64,000 nucleotides of DNA from DATAES01 sp963721305 (GCA_963721305.1 CAVRIR010000006.1:1-64000); one strand, 5' to 3'. Positions 8,973 to 16,650 are shown, numbered from the stretch's first letter. A program made the numbers and translations. The notes: a model not told the origin generated them from the sequence alone.

Positions 8973-9128
8973 CACCAGGGGGCGCACCATCAAAAGCCGC
9001 AGGTCACCGTGCTGATCTGCAGTTTCCTCCACTGCGGGTTGGCAACCCGCGCGTGCTACCCGCGCTCGTCGCGAGCCAAGCGGGCTTGCGCGGGTTTCGA
9101 CAGCGCACCTTCGGGTACGCCCTGTCAC

Positions 9129-9704
9129 ATGCCTTCCGAAACAGAAGCAACGACCCTGACCGAGGTGTTGCGACAACAGCACCGCAACGTCGCACAGATG
9201 CTCTCGACATTCGTTCCGTCGAAGGGTCCTGAGCGATCGGCAACATTCGACTGCCTACGGGCCACGCTGGCGGTCCACGAGACGGCCGAAGAGATGATCG
9301 TCTATCCCGCGTTACGCACCATCAGTGACGATGCGCGCACGATCGCCGACGAACGTGTCAGCGAAGAGAGCGAGGCCAAAAGCGTCCTCGCCGATCTCGA
9401 GCGCATCGGTGTCGACGGGCAAGGATTCGATGAGCTCTTCGAACGTTTCCGGGTGAGCGTGCTCCAGCACGCTGAAGAGGAAGAGCAGCTTGTCTTCCCG
9501 CTGCTCGAATCGAGTTTCGATCCGGATCGTCTGCGTCAGATGGCGAGCGCCGTCCGCGTCGCGGAGAAGTTGGCGCCCACCCATCCACATCCGCACGGCC
9601 CCGACAGTGCCGTCGGGAACATGCTCGTCGGACCGTTCGTGGGGTTGGTCGACAAGGTGCGTGACGTCCTCAGCGGCCACCAACCGACGCGCAAGGCGAG
9701 CTGA
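9129..9704 (+). CDS. Hemerythrin HHE-domain protein
   Basis: A 191-residue cytoplasmic protein. Start chosen at ATG 9129 (MPSETEATTLTEVLRQQH); the open frame upstream of it has no matching features. Conserved iron ligands are visible in order: LRQQHRNVAQML, LAVHETAEEMIVYPAL, and LQHAEEEEQLVFPLLE. HHE proteins bind a di-iron centre and serve in oxygen or NO sensing, iron handling or oxidative-stress repair. The C-terminal ~50 residues after HPHPHGPD form the amphipathic tail common in actinobacterial members. CsbD follows after 48 bases, consistent with a stress-response pair. Confidence 0.88.
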   Translation: MPSETEATTLTEVLRQQHRNVAQMLSTFVPSKGPERSATFDCLRATLAVHETAEEMIVYPALRTISDDARTIADERVSEESEAKSVLADLERIGVDGQGFDELFERFRVSVLQHAEEEEQLVFPLLESSFDPDRLRQMASAVRVAEKLAPTHPHPHGPDSAVGNMLVGPFVGLVDKVRDVLSGHQPTRKAS

Positions 9705-9752
9705 TCGACCGAATCCATCAGAAAGACAGTCTCAACCTAGAGAGGAAGCATC

Positions 9753-9965
9753 ATGGGAGTTTTTGAGCAGGCGAAGGGCAAGGCCAAGGAAGTGGCCGGC
9801 AACGTGACGAACGACTCGGACCTCGAGGCCGAGGGTCGAGCACAGAAGAAGAAGGGCGAGGCCCAGCGGGAAGCCAACGAGGCTCGAGCCGAGGCAAAGG
9901 CGCACGAGGCAAAGGCCAAGGAGAAGGAGTTCGAGCAGCGGGCCGCGCAAGACGTCAAGGACTGA
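9753..9965 (+). CDS. CsbD-family stress protein
   Basis: A 70-residue, highly charged protein: MGVFEQAKGKAKEVAGNVTN followed by an Ala/Glu/Lys-rich helix to the C-terminus. The GKAKEVAGNVTND core is the CsbD signature, a family induced in general stress in many bacteria with no known enzymatic role. A strong ribosome-binding site (agaggaag) precedes the ATG. It lies 48 bases after the hemerythrin gene and is followed by a strong hairpin, so the two probably form one transcript. Confidence 0.88.
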   Translation: MGVFEQAKGKAKEVAGNVTNDSDLEAEGRAQKKKGEAQREANEARAEAKAHEAKAKEKEFEQRAAQDVKD

Positions 9966-9985
9966 TCAACTCAGGCCCTTCGACC

Positions 9986-10029
9986 GTGAGAGCACCGCTT
10001 CGATGATCCCCTGATAGCGGTGCTCACAC
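9986..10029 (+). terminator. Hairpin terminator after csbD-like gene
   Basis: Inverted repeat GAGCACCGCT (9990-9999) and AGCGGTGCTC (10016-10025), perfect over 10 bp. It extends to 14 bp with one mismatch and has a 16-base loop. It lies 20 bases after the CsbD stop. There is no T-run, which is usual for high-GC actinobacteria. Confidence 0.6.
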
Positions 10030-10096
10030 TGTCGACATTTTCGGAGAGCCAAACGCCCGGTCCCGGCCGGGCGCGGCTCGCGTAGTCTTCGCGCCG

Positions 10097-10353
10097 GTGA
10101 CAGCACTCAGGGTTGCCCGCACCGCCTTGATTGGCAGCTGTTGCTGGTGCTGACAGTAGGGAGCGGCACCGTCAACGCTCAGACAACGCCGACAATCGCG
10201 AGCGACGCACCTCGGACGGCTGCTGCACTCGTGATCGATGGTGTGCCCACCACAGAAGCCGGCTGGCGTCTCGACCTCACCGCCGCCCAGCAGCGACTAC
10301 AAACGCTCTTCTTCGCGACAATCCAGTTCGCCGCTTCTCTCTCGCGGTGGTAG
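10097..10353 (+). pseudogene. Possible small secreted protein, frameshifted
   Basis: A GTG at 10097 opens VTALRVARTALIG, which runs into a stop. In the next frame LLLVLTVGSGTVNAQTTPT continues to TAG at 10353. Joined by one base shift near 10135, this is a plausible signal peptide (basic start, hydrophobic core, VNA|Q cleavage) and a ~55-residue mature region. The remainder has no recognisable domain. Could equally be chance. Confidence 0.25.
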
Positions 10354-10418
10354 CGAAGCCTCTTTGTGTCGCGGACCAGTTGGCGGTAAACGACGTCGCT
10401 GCAACGCGCGCAGCGCAC

Positions 10419-10775
10419 CTAGGCGCTGGTGGGCGATCGGTCATCGACTGGTCGGGAAGGAGCATCCTCGACGTTGAAGAGTGCGGCCAGACCGGTCACC
10501 TCGAGCGCTTTGAGCGCGATTCCGCTCGCGCCTCGAATGGTGATGCCGAGACCGTCTAGGTGCGCCCGGGCCAGTGCGCCGAGCACCGTGGAGTCCAGGA
10601 ATCGAGTCCGTGACAGGTCGAGCACGACGCGGCGACGGTTCGCTTCCCGTAAAGCCTGGAACTGTTGTTGCAGTTCGTCTCTGCTGGCCAGGTCGAACTC
10701 GCCTATGAGTGCGATCACGGATACACCGTTGTCCGACTGAACATCGATCCGGGTGCCCTCGCCATTCATGCCCAT
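10419..10775 (-). CDS. STAS-domain anti-sigma factor antagonist
   Basis: A 118-residue single STAS domain: VISVIALIGEFDLASRDEL-type first strand, VVLDLSRTRFLDSTVLGALA containing the phosphorylatable Ser in the DST motif, and a C-terminal strand/helix with LAALFNVEDA. Such proteins are dephosphorylated by SpoIIE-type phosphatases and then capture an anti-sigma kinase, releasing a stress sigma factor. A GAF-SpoIIE phosphatase gene at 16.65 kb and PP2C remnants at 12.3 kb make this pathway likely in the island. No anti-sigma kinase gene is adjacent. The minus-strand MerR gene lies 30 bases upstream, perhaps in the same transcript. Confidence 0.88.
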   Translation of the reverse strand: MGMNGEGTRIDVQSDNGVSVIALIGEFDLASRDELQQQFQALREANRRRVVLDLSRTRFLDSTVLGALARAHLDGLGITIRGASGIALKALEVTGLAALFNVEDAPSRPVDDRSPTSA

Positions 10776-10805
10776 ACCTCCTTCGTGCTGTGGGCAGGAT
10801 GCAGC

Positions 10806-11123
10806 TCAGGTGTGTCGTGGTTTGGTGTCGCGATGCTGGTTGGCCGCTTGCAGCTGGCGTTTGAGGTCGGCAACTTCGACATCAAGGGCGAGGATCCGCT
10901 TGATTCCGGCCAGGCTCATGCCTTCGTCGGCCATGTCGGATACGCGTTGGACGAGCGCGATCTCTGCTCGGCTGTAGCGGCGATGACCGCCGTCGGATCG
11001 GGCAGGCTGCACGACCTCTTCTAGATCGATCCGTCGAAGGAAGGCGGGCTGGACGTTGAGCATTCCGGCGACCTGGCCGACCGTGTACAGCGGCGCATGC
11101 TCGTCATCAAACGGCAACGGCAA
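10806..11123 (-). CDS. MerR-family regulator, HspR-like
   Basis: A 105-residue protein. The MerR winged HTH is clear: LYTVGQVAGMLNVQPAFLRR, then GGHRRYSRAEIALVQRVSDM and MSLAGIKRILAL, ending in a short dimerisation helix. The GGHRRYS wing and absence of a Cys effector domain resemble HspR, the repressor of dnaK/clpB heat-shock genes, though none of those genes is nearby. The C-terminal helix is short, as in HspR. A consensus-like promoter about 95 bases upstream is annotated separately. STAS follows in the same direction, so it may control the stress genes here. Confidence 0.85.
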   Translation of the reverse strand: MPLPFDDEHAPLYTVGQVAGMLNVQPAFLRRIDLEEVVQPARSDGGHRRYSRAEIALVQRVSDMADEGMSLAGIKRILALDVEVADLKRQLQAANQHRDTKPRHT

Positions 11124-11212
11124 GTTCTGTTCTCCGTGCGCAGGTCGCGGCCTTTCGCACGACTGCGTCGAGCGTGACGTGCGATCGATCCTCGACGTTG
11201 ATCTCCATGAAT

Positions 11213-11270
11213 TTTATAAGTTCAGCACGCAGCAACTGTCAACGAAGTTGCAGACTTTGACCGCAAAGTC
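11213..11270 (-). promoter_or_regulatory. Sigma-70-like promoter and dyad of the merR-like gene
   Basis: On the minus strand TTGACA (plus-strand 11237-11242) and TATAAA (11213-11218) are separated by 18 bases. This is an unusually good consensus for high-GC DNA, and the longer spacer suits MerR-type control. Just upstream is an inverted repeat GACTTT-N6-AAAGTC (11253-11270) that could be an operator. The start codon is ~90 bases downstream. Confidence 0.5.
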
Positions 11271-11498
11271 AACCTCGTGTCGCCTCGATAGGGCTTACGC
11301 GCAGCATTTGCGGCGGAGGCGCGCTCATTGCCGCGCCTCCACCCCGCGCCCGCGCCAGTAGCCCCGCGGTCAGGGTTGATCGAGCGCGAGGCCACCGACG
11401 TGGAACCCCACCAGGGGTGCGAGGCCTGATCCAAGCAAGGTTCGTAGACAGCCTGTATCGGCACGCCCTCCGCCGTCTTCACCCCTTGGTGTGAAACC

Positions 11499-11543
11499 GC
11501 CCGGTAGTTCAACGGAAGGGTGGGGTTCGTTGAACTACCGGGC
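11499..11543. repeat. Perfect 16-bp inverted repeat
   Basis: GCCCGGTAGTTCAACG (11499-11514) is repeated as its exact reverse complement at 11528-11543 with a 13-base loop. Each arm resembles the start of a tRNA (GGTAGTTCAACGG is close to a D-arm). The surrounding 11.13-11.71 kb has no gene that I can support. It may be a terminator, a small structured RNA, or a folded tRNA-fragment palindrome. Confidence 0.6.
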
Positions 11544-11718
11544 ACGGAGGTTTCTTGCAACGACGCCAGTACCCACGGCAACGATCGGCGATACGCGCTC
11601 ACCCGGAGACTCTGCTCGGGTCCTCGAGGGCGGGCGGACGGGGCTCGAATGGTTGGAGCAGGAGCTCGTCAACAAACGGCGCGTATGAGGTCAGGCCTGC
11701 CGGCGCGAACCTTCCGAC

Positions 11719-11967
11719 GTGCAATGGCTGGCCCTCTCGCTCGTCCTCTCAGTCGCCCTCACCGTTGTCTTGAACGTCGTCGTGCGCGTCTTTCCGAGGG
11801 CATCTGAACGTGCTGCCACCCATCTCGCCAATGCCGCGCGACCACGCGTCGGCAAAGGCCCCGGGGGTCGGAGCACGGTGCGGGTGCTTGTCCCGTGGAA
11901 GGCGATGCTCCTCGCGTCGCTGCTCCTCACCATCGCGCTCAACCTCGCGCTCTGGATCCGCTCGTGA
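11719..11967 (+). CDS. Small two-helix membrane protein
   Basis: An 82-residue protein from GTG 11719: an N-terminal membrane helix (LALSLVLSVALTVVLNVVV), a short basic cytoplasmic or periplasmic loop with RPRVGKGPGGRSTVRVLVPW, and a second helix (AMLLASLLLTIALNLALWI). Function unknown. It sits upstream of the DUF6458 membrane gene in the same direction, 92 bases apart. Confidence 0.6.
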   Translation: MQWLALSLVLSVALTVVLNVVVRVFPRASERAATHLANAARPRVGKGPGGRSTVRVLVPWKAMLLASLLLTIALNLALWIRS

Positions 11968-12059
11968 CGCAGGCATAGAGCCACGGGAGTAATGGTCGGT
12001 GCCAGTGGGTACTACCGGTTGTCCCGGAACGGTCCGTGACGAGGAGAAGGAGCTTTGAA

Positions 12060-12278
12060 ATGGGCGTGGGTACGAGCCTGCTGTTGATTGCCGCCGGTGC
12101 GATCTTGAAATTCGCAGTGACTGTGAACAACAGCAATGGTGTCAACTGGAACACGGTGGGTGTGATCTTGATGGTGATCGGCGCGATCGGTCTCCTTGTG
12201 TCGTCGCTGTTCTGGGGTTCGTGGGGCGGTTTTCACCGCAGCCGAACGACCTACGTCGACGACCGTCCCGTCGTGTAG
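12060..12278 (+). CDS. DUF6458-type small membrane protein
   Basis: A 72-residue protein with two membrane helices (MGVGTSLLLIAAGAILKFAV; VGVILMVIGAIGLLVSSLF) and a short polar tail ending TTYVDDRPVV. Start set at ATG 12060, preceded by gaggagaaggag at good spacing. The MGxGxSLxLIAxGAILxFAV start is characteristic of the actinobacterial DUF6458 family, of unknown function. A strong hairpin terminator lies 27 bases after the stop. Confidence 0.8.
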   Translation: MGVGTSLLLIAAGAILKFAVTVNNSNGVNWNTVGVILMVIGAIGLLVSSLFWGSWGGFHRSRTTYVDDRPVV

Positions 12279-12304
12279 CCGACGAAGTCGATCTCACAAC
12301 GCTC

Positions 12305-12330
12305 GTGCGCCCCGCTTTAGCGGGGCGTAC
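12305..12330. terminator. Bidirectional hairpin terminator
   Basis: CGCCCCGC-TTTA-GCGGGGCG at 12308-12327, extendable to an 11-bp stem with one G-T pair. It sits between the stop of the DUF6458 gene and the end of the converging PAS-PP2C remnant, so it can serve both directions. Confidence 0.7.
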
Positions 12331-12869
12331 TTGCGTTATTGGCGTAAACGCGATCACTTGTTGACGACTCAGCACCGCGACACGCCCGGCGGCCGAGAAC
12401 GACGCTAGGCGGAAGGCGACGATGTACAGCAACCAGCGCGACATCATCCGCGGCGGCGTTGTTGCCGATCAAAGTCTGCATCACGTGATCGCACGAGAGT
12501 TCTGGATCGGCCGGTGCGTGTCGGCAGGCACGCTTTAGACCGTCGAGGTCGAGCCCCGTCTTGCGCCGCCCGATCAGACGGTCCGTGTACAGCAGCAACG
12601 TGTCGCCGGGTTCCACGACCGCCTGCCGAGGGCGAAAGTCACTGGCGAAGTCGAGAGGTGGATCGCCGTGCTCGTCGAGCAACCGCGTCGTCCCGTCCGA
12701 CCCCCGCACAATCGCTGCCACGTGGCCGGCGGATGCGTAGGTGCAGGTGTTGTCCCCGAGCCCGCCCGGCGGGATCCCGTGCATCTCTTCGAGCCGGGTG
12801 TCCCAGGTGGTGATGCCCGACCCGATGTCCCACGTCCAGTGACCCAAGCCGCGCTGCCTGCACGGCCAA
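12317..12869 (-). pseudogene. PAS-SpoIIE phosphatase remnant with internal deletion
   Basis: The N-terminal part (AVQAARLG, then after a one-base shift HWTWDIGSGITTWDTRLEEM) is the beginning of a PAS domain. It jumps directly to the C-terminal third of a SpoIIE/PP2C phosphatase (TYASAGHVAAIVRGSDGTTR; VVEPGDTLLLYTDRLIGRR; NNAAADDVALVAVHR). The middle of the protein, including the N-terminal PP2C metal sites, is missing. LLYTDRL replaces the usual LLYTDGL. It is a relic of a sensor phosphatase like the intact one at 16.65 kb. A closely related PAS piece occurs in opposite orientation at 13.96 kb. Confidence 0.7.
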
Positions 12870-12922
12870 GTGCGAGACGCTGCTCTTCTCCGGGGCAGCT
12901 GCGGCTGCCCACGTGCTGACTG

Positions 12923-13114
12923 TTAGCCCACCGCCTCCGTGCCGCGCGTCGCGTCCGGGATGTCACGCGCTCCGACCAGAGTGGGAGAGTGCCGGCGAAG
13001 CCGAAGCCTGTGCCGAGCGCGGCATCGGGGACAGCGCCCCCGCCAGTCGGTACAACCGACGTGGCGGCGGAACCGGACGATGGCACCACAGTCGCATTGT
13101 TGAAGGATCGTCAT
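12923..13114 (-). CDS. Small zinc-ribbon-like protein
   Basis: A 63-residue basic protein (MTILQQCDCGAIVRFRRHVG) with cysteines arranged as CDC ... C ... CPRC, suggesting a single zinc-binding knuckle. After that it is Arg-rich. It has a proper ATG start and a TAA stop, and lies between the PP2C remnant and a tiny membrane peptide on the same strand. Function unknown; nucleic-acid or protein binding is possible. Confidence 0.45.
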   Translation of the reverse strand: MTILQQCDCGAIVRFRRHVGCTDWRGRCPRCRARHRLRLRRHSPTLVGARDIPDATRGTEAVG

Positions 13115-13132
13115 CGCGGCCCTCGGCGAGCC

Positions 13133-13207
13133 CTATGCGCGGCGTAGCAGAAGCACGATCGCGACGATCACCAGGATGAGCACAATCGTTCCGAGACCTA
13201 TGTACAT
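13133..13207 (-). CDS. 24-residue single-helix membrane peptide
   Basis: A complete short frame from ATG (13207) to TAG (13133). It encodes a hydrophobic helix (GLGTIVLILVIVAIVLLL) ending in RRA. Very short membrane peptides of this shape with the MYIGLGT start are frequent and often missed in actinobacteria. Position, start codon, stop and composition support it, but no strong ribosome-binding site is visible. Function unknown. Confidence 0.5.
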   Translation of the reverse strand: MYIGLGTIVLILVIVAIVLLLRRA

Positions 13208-13389
13208 GGGAGCGTGGATTCCCGATCCGGGTCCCGACTAACCGAAATGCGCGTTCCGACAGCTTGTCGGGGTGAGGCACGCCGCCCCGCCCGGGCGACC
13301 GCGCAGCGTATGTGCAGCATTCCGTCGGGGTAAGTCGGGAGTCGGAGTAAGTCGCGGAGTCGTGTACAGGCCGTCTCGGGGAGTGGCTC

Positions 13390-13845
13390 GTGCCAGTTCA
13401 AACCCAACCTGTGGACAAGAGCACCACATTGACTCGCGCCATCGGCAATACGACCGGTTGGCTGGGGTCCTTTCCGGCCATCACGTTGTCGTTCGTGTTG
13501 GTGCTTGCATGGTTCGTGGGCGGGTTCTTCGTCGCCGGCCACTTCGCGAACAACACGTACCAACTCGTCATCAACACGGGCACGACCATCATCACGTTCT
13601 GGATGGTGTTCATCATTCAGAACACCCAGAACCGTGACGGGCGGGCCATTCAGGCCAAGCTCGATGCTCAAAGTGAAGTGCTCCGAAGGGTCGCCGAACG
13701 GCTCGAGATCGACGACGATGAAGCGCTGCTTGCTCGTACGGTTGGTTTAGAGGACGCTCCGGAGAAGGTCATCAAGCAGGACCAGGACCTTGTGCGCCGA
13801 GCGGCGGTCGACACCGGCCAGCATGGCCTCGTCAAGAACGCCTAA
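13390..13845 (+). CDS. Low-affinity iron permease family protein
   Basis: 151 residues, GTG start at 13390. Two membrane helices (FPAITLSFVLVLAWFVGGFF; LVINTGTTIITFWMVFIIQ) are followed by the conserved NTQNRDGRAIQAKLDAQSEV segment, typical of PF04120 proteins related to yeast Fet4. A C-terminal acidic helix (IDDDEALLARTVGLED) completes the family length. Predicted role is ferrous iron or other metal transport, or a regulator in the membrane. It is isolated between the inverted PAS fragments. Confidence 0.85.
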   Translation: MPVQTQPVDKSTTLTRAIGNTTGWLGSFPAITLSFVLVLAWFVGGFFVAGHFANNTYQLVINTGTTIITFWMVFIIQNTQNRDGRAIQAKLDAQSEVLRRVAERLEIDDDEALLARTVGLEDAPEKVIKQDQDLVRRAAVDTGQHGLVKNA

Positions 13846-13898
13846 CACGGCCGCGAGTTGTTCGCGCCTAGCGTAAGCGCCCGCGGGTCGGGGACTGA

Positions 13899-14701
13899 TT
13901 GGTTGCTGTTGCGACGGAGCTGGCGCAGCAGCGGCTCGCGCCGGCTGTGGAGGCCGCGCAGCTCGGTTCGTGGACTTGGGACATGGCTTCGGCCATCACC
14001 ACATGGGACGTCCGGCTCGAAGAGATGCACGGACTGCCTCCGGGCGGGTTCGGCGGCACGTTCGCCGATTGGGTCGCGGTCCTGCATCCAGATGATCGTG
14101 AGGCTTGCCTCGCCACAGTGAGCGAAGAAGAGACCAACTTCTTCCCGATGGTACGCGGCGAGTTGGGCCGCAACGCCTTGAGTGACCTCGGCGATGCCAT
14201 GGCCCAAGCGAAAAAACTGGCCCCACGAGCCCTCACCCGCGCTCGCCCGACGAGCCCTCGTCCAACCTGGTCGTTGGCACCGCCGCGGGCGTCGCTGATC
14301 GCATCGGTGACACGGTCAGTGGCCTCACGCAAGGCAGCGTGACGGCTGTCGGCGACATCATCGCCACAGTGCTGCGTCGCCCGAAGCCCCGCGTCTCGTC
14401 GACTGGGTCGACGGTCGCTCGGAGAGCCGCGACAGAGGTTCGCACGGGCGCCTCTGAGGTGAGCGAGGCTGCCGTCCAGGCGACTCGCAAGGCAAAGCGC
14501 ACCGCCCGAACACCGCGCAAGCCCGGCCCGTCCGCTGCTTCTCGCGCCAAGCGCCCGAGCGCGACCATGCGACAGCCGATGAAGCGGGCGGCCACCACCG
14601 CCAAGCGAGGCGCGGCCACCACCGCCCGGAAGCGAACGGCAACCAAGGCCGCAGCAAAACGTTCTGCACGCAAGGCGTCCCCGCACGCCAGAACTGCCTG
14701 A
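13899..14701 (+). pseudogene. Chimeric PAS / hemerythrin / H1-like tail gene, frameshifted
   Basis: Starts like a PAS sensor (LGSWTWDMASAITTWDVRLE; VAVLHPDDREA). After residue ~70 it switches to the second half of an HHE hemerythrin (EEETNFFPMVRGELGRNALS). At ~14231 the frame breaks in gccctcac, where one C is missing. The continuation reads HPRSPDEPSSNLVVGTAAGV, then GDTVSGLTQGSVTAVGDIIA, and ends in a ~110-residue Lys/Ala/Arg/Thr-rich tail resembling histone H1. With one base added the gene encodes 267 residues. A fusion of the 5' end of one gene to the 3' part of another is the best reading; iron ligands from the first HHE half are gone. Confidence 0.65.
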
Positions 14702-14736
14702 CGACGCCGAGCACGAGAAGGCCCAGGCGCATCCTC

Positions 14737-15204
14737 GTGGCAACGTCAAGCATCGTGCGCGGAGCGCTCGCCGGCATCGTGGCGACGTGTGCGCACAGCG
14801 CCGTCATGCTGCTTGGCCAGCGAATGGGTCGGTTCCACCAGCCCCCGCAGGTCATCGTGGACTCAGCGGCGACGACGATCGCATCGAATGACCTGTCCGC
14901 GGGAACCATTCGCCAGCGCCGGGGGCTGGCGTTGGCGAGTCACTTCGCCTTCGGCGCAGGCAACGGAATCGCCTTCGCGATACTGCGCCGGCGCGTTGGA
15001 CCAGCGCGCTCATCGATGGCAATGGGTGTTTCCTATGGTCTCGCCGTGTACACGGTGAGCTACGCCGGGATGCTTCCTGCGGTGGGCATCCTGCCTCCGC
15101 CGGCCCGCGACGATCGCGCACGCCAAGCAGCACTCATCGGAGCACACATTGCGTTCGGCGCTGTGCTCGGCCTGCTTCTCGGCGCACCAAGTCCGTGTGA
15201 CTGA
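14737..15204 (+). CDS. Polytopic membrane protein, DUF1440/DUF6789-like
   Basis: 155 residues from GTG 14737: VRGALAGIVATCAHSAVMLL, a loop with LGQRMGRFHQPPQVI, then helices ASHFAFGAGNGIAFAILRRR, VSYGLAVYTVSYAGMLPAV and IGAHIAFGAVLGLLLG. The GALAGxxAT...M and H-F-x-G pattern resembles a family of small four-helix integral membrane proteins of unknown function. It starts 33 bases after the H1-like tail. Confidence 0.65.
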   Translation: MATSSIVRGALAGIVATCAHSAVMLLGQRMGRFHQPPQVIVDSAATTIASNDLSAGTIRQRRGLALASHFAFGAGNGIAFAILRRRVGPARSSMAMGVSYGLAVYTVSYAGMLPAVGILPPPARDDRARQAALIGAHIAFGAVLGLLLGAPSPCD

Positions 15205-15348
15205 GCCCGGCTCGTCCGGTGCGCCTTGTCCGTGGGGGTACCGCCTGGCGCGCCGACCGCGGTGTGGTCGGGTGTGCGCCATGCGCGCCGGTTACGGAAC
15301 GGTCGATACGGGAAGCATGTAGTACTCAACCACGTAGGGGTCGCGTCA

Positions 15349-15855
15349 ATGTCCGAAGCAGAACCAACGGAAACAACCTCTGGAGGGCTTGCAGGCCGGG
15401 CGTTCGGCAAAGCAAAGGCCGCCATCGGCTCCCTCGTCGGGAACGACGCACTCAAGCGAGAAGGCAACCTTCAGCACGCGCACGCCGAAGCAGAGGCGCA
15501 GGCGCAACACGAGGGCGAGGCTGCCGAGCAGCGACAGCAGGAAGTCCAACTGCAAGCACAACGCGCAGACGCGGACGCTGAACGGGATCGGTTGAAGACC
15601 GAACTCGAAGCCGAGGAGCGCAAGACAGCGATCGAACAGAACGAGGCCCGAGTCAAGGCCGATCTGGCCGCTGAAGCGGCCCAGAAGCAGGCGGCGGTGC
15701 AGGCGGAAGAGGCTGCGCAACAACGAAAAGCAGATGCCGCCGAGCAGGCAGCTCTGCAGCAGCGCGCGGCCGACGCGGCGGATGCAGCTCGACTCGAACA
15801 GCAGGCACGATCGGCCGAGATGGTGGCCGACACGGTGGATCCGGAGCCGAAGTGA
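15349..15855 (+). CDS. CsbD-like coiled-coil stress protein
   Basis: 168 residues from ATG 15349 (MSEAEPTETTSGGLAGRAFG). The first ~45 residues (GKAKAAIGSLVGNDALKREG) match a CsbD-like module, and the rest is a continuous Ala/Glu/Gln/Arg coiled coil. It overlaps the next gene by GTGA, so the two are translationally coupled. It looks like a larger relative of the 70-residue CsbD protein at 9.75 kb. Role in stress or envelope association is inferred only. Confidence 0.65.
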   Translation: MSEAEPTETTSGGLAGRAFGKAKAAIGSLVGNDALKREGNLQHAHAEAEAQAQHEGEAAEQRQQEVQLQAQRADADAERDRLKTELEAEERKTAIEQNEARVKADLAAEAAQKQAAVQAEEAAQQRKADAAEQAALQQRAADAADAARLEQQARSAEMVADTVDPEPK

Positions 15856-16475
15856 CGGAAACCCGAGTCATGGGGCACAAGGCGTTCGACGGATGGCTCA
15901 AGCTGGCCCGGCTACCGATCGACACGCTCACTCGACTGCTACCGAACGGAGACACCGGGCCTCGAAATGCGGCGATGCTCATCGTCGACCGAGCTGACGC
16001 GGCCGTGCGAGACACCGTCGGCGGACTGCTCGGCAGCGACGCCTTGCGGCAGGATGCTCACCGCCGGCGCACGGCTGCGGACGAACGCGAACGCGCCATG
16101 GAACTGCGCGCCGAGGCGGCAGCGACGTCTCGTCAAGCCGACGCGCGACTACAAGCTCGAACCGACACCGTTGCGCAACAACGGGCCAAGGCCGAGCACG
16201 TAGCTCAAGACCGTCTGAACGACGTGTCGGACATGCACGATGACCGGCAGCAACGAGTCGAGGACACCGCAGCAGAGCAGAAACGAGCCATCGAGCACGA
16301 CCGGCAACAGAAGCGGGCGTCAGCTGACACGCGGGCCCGGCGGCAACGCCTCGACGTTCTCGACAACCAGGCCGAAGCACTTGACCAGCAGAGCGACGCG
16401 CTGACCACACGCGACGAAGCCCAACGATTGCGCCGCGCCGCCAGCACCGCCAAGACGACGCGCAAGCGCTCGTAA
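15852..16475 (+). CDS. Coiled-coil partner of CsbD-like protein
   Basis: 207 residues starting at the GTGA overlap. An N-terminal module (WLKLARLPIDTLTRLLPNGD, then VRDTVGGLLGSDALRQDAHR) echoes the GSLVGNDALKREG motif of the upstream protein. It is followed by ~140 residues of coiled coil rich in Arg, Gln, Asp and Ala, ending KTTRKRS. The pair are diverged paralogues and may form a hetero-oligomer. No enzyme motif is seen. Confidence 0.6.
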   Translation: MTETRVMGHKAFDGWLKLARLPIDTLTRLLPNGDTGPRNAAMLIVDRADAAVRDTVGGLLGSDALRQDAHRRRTAADERERAMELRAEAAATSRQADARLQARTDTVAQQRAKAEHVAQDRLNDVSDMHDDRQQRVEDTAAEQKRAIEHDRQQKRASADTRARRQRLDVLDNQAEALDQQSDALTTRDEAQRLRRAASTAKTTRKRS

Positions 16476-16650
16476 ATTCGATCTGCTCGAAGCAGAAGAC
16501 GACCTCGAAGTCGTCGGGCGAGGCCGACACCGCAGAGAAGGCCCACGGACGCGAACGGGTAACAAACCCACACGGGGGGCCATGCTGGGCTCAGGCCGTG
16601 GAACGAAGGCTGGTGCTCCAGCTGGCTTCGAGCGAGGAGCGAGGGGTTCG

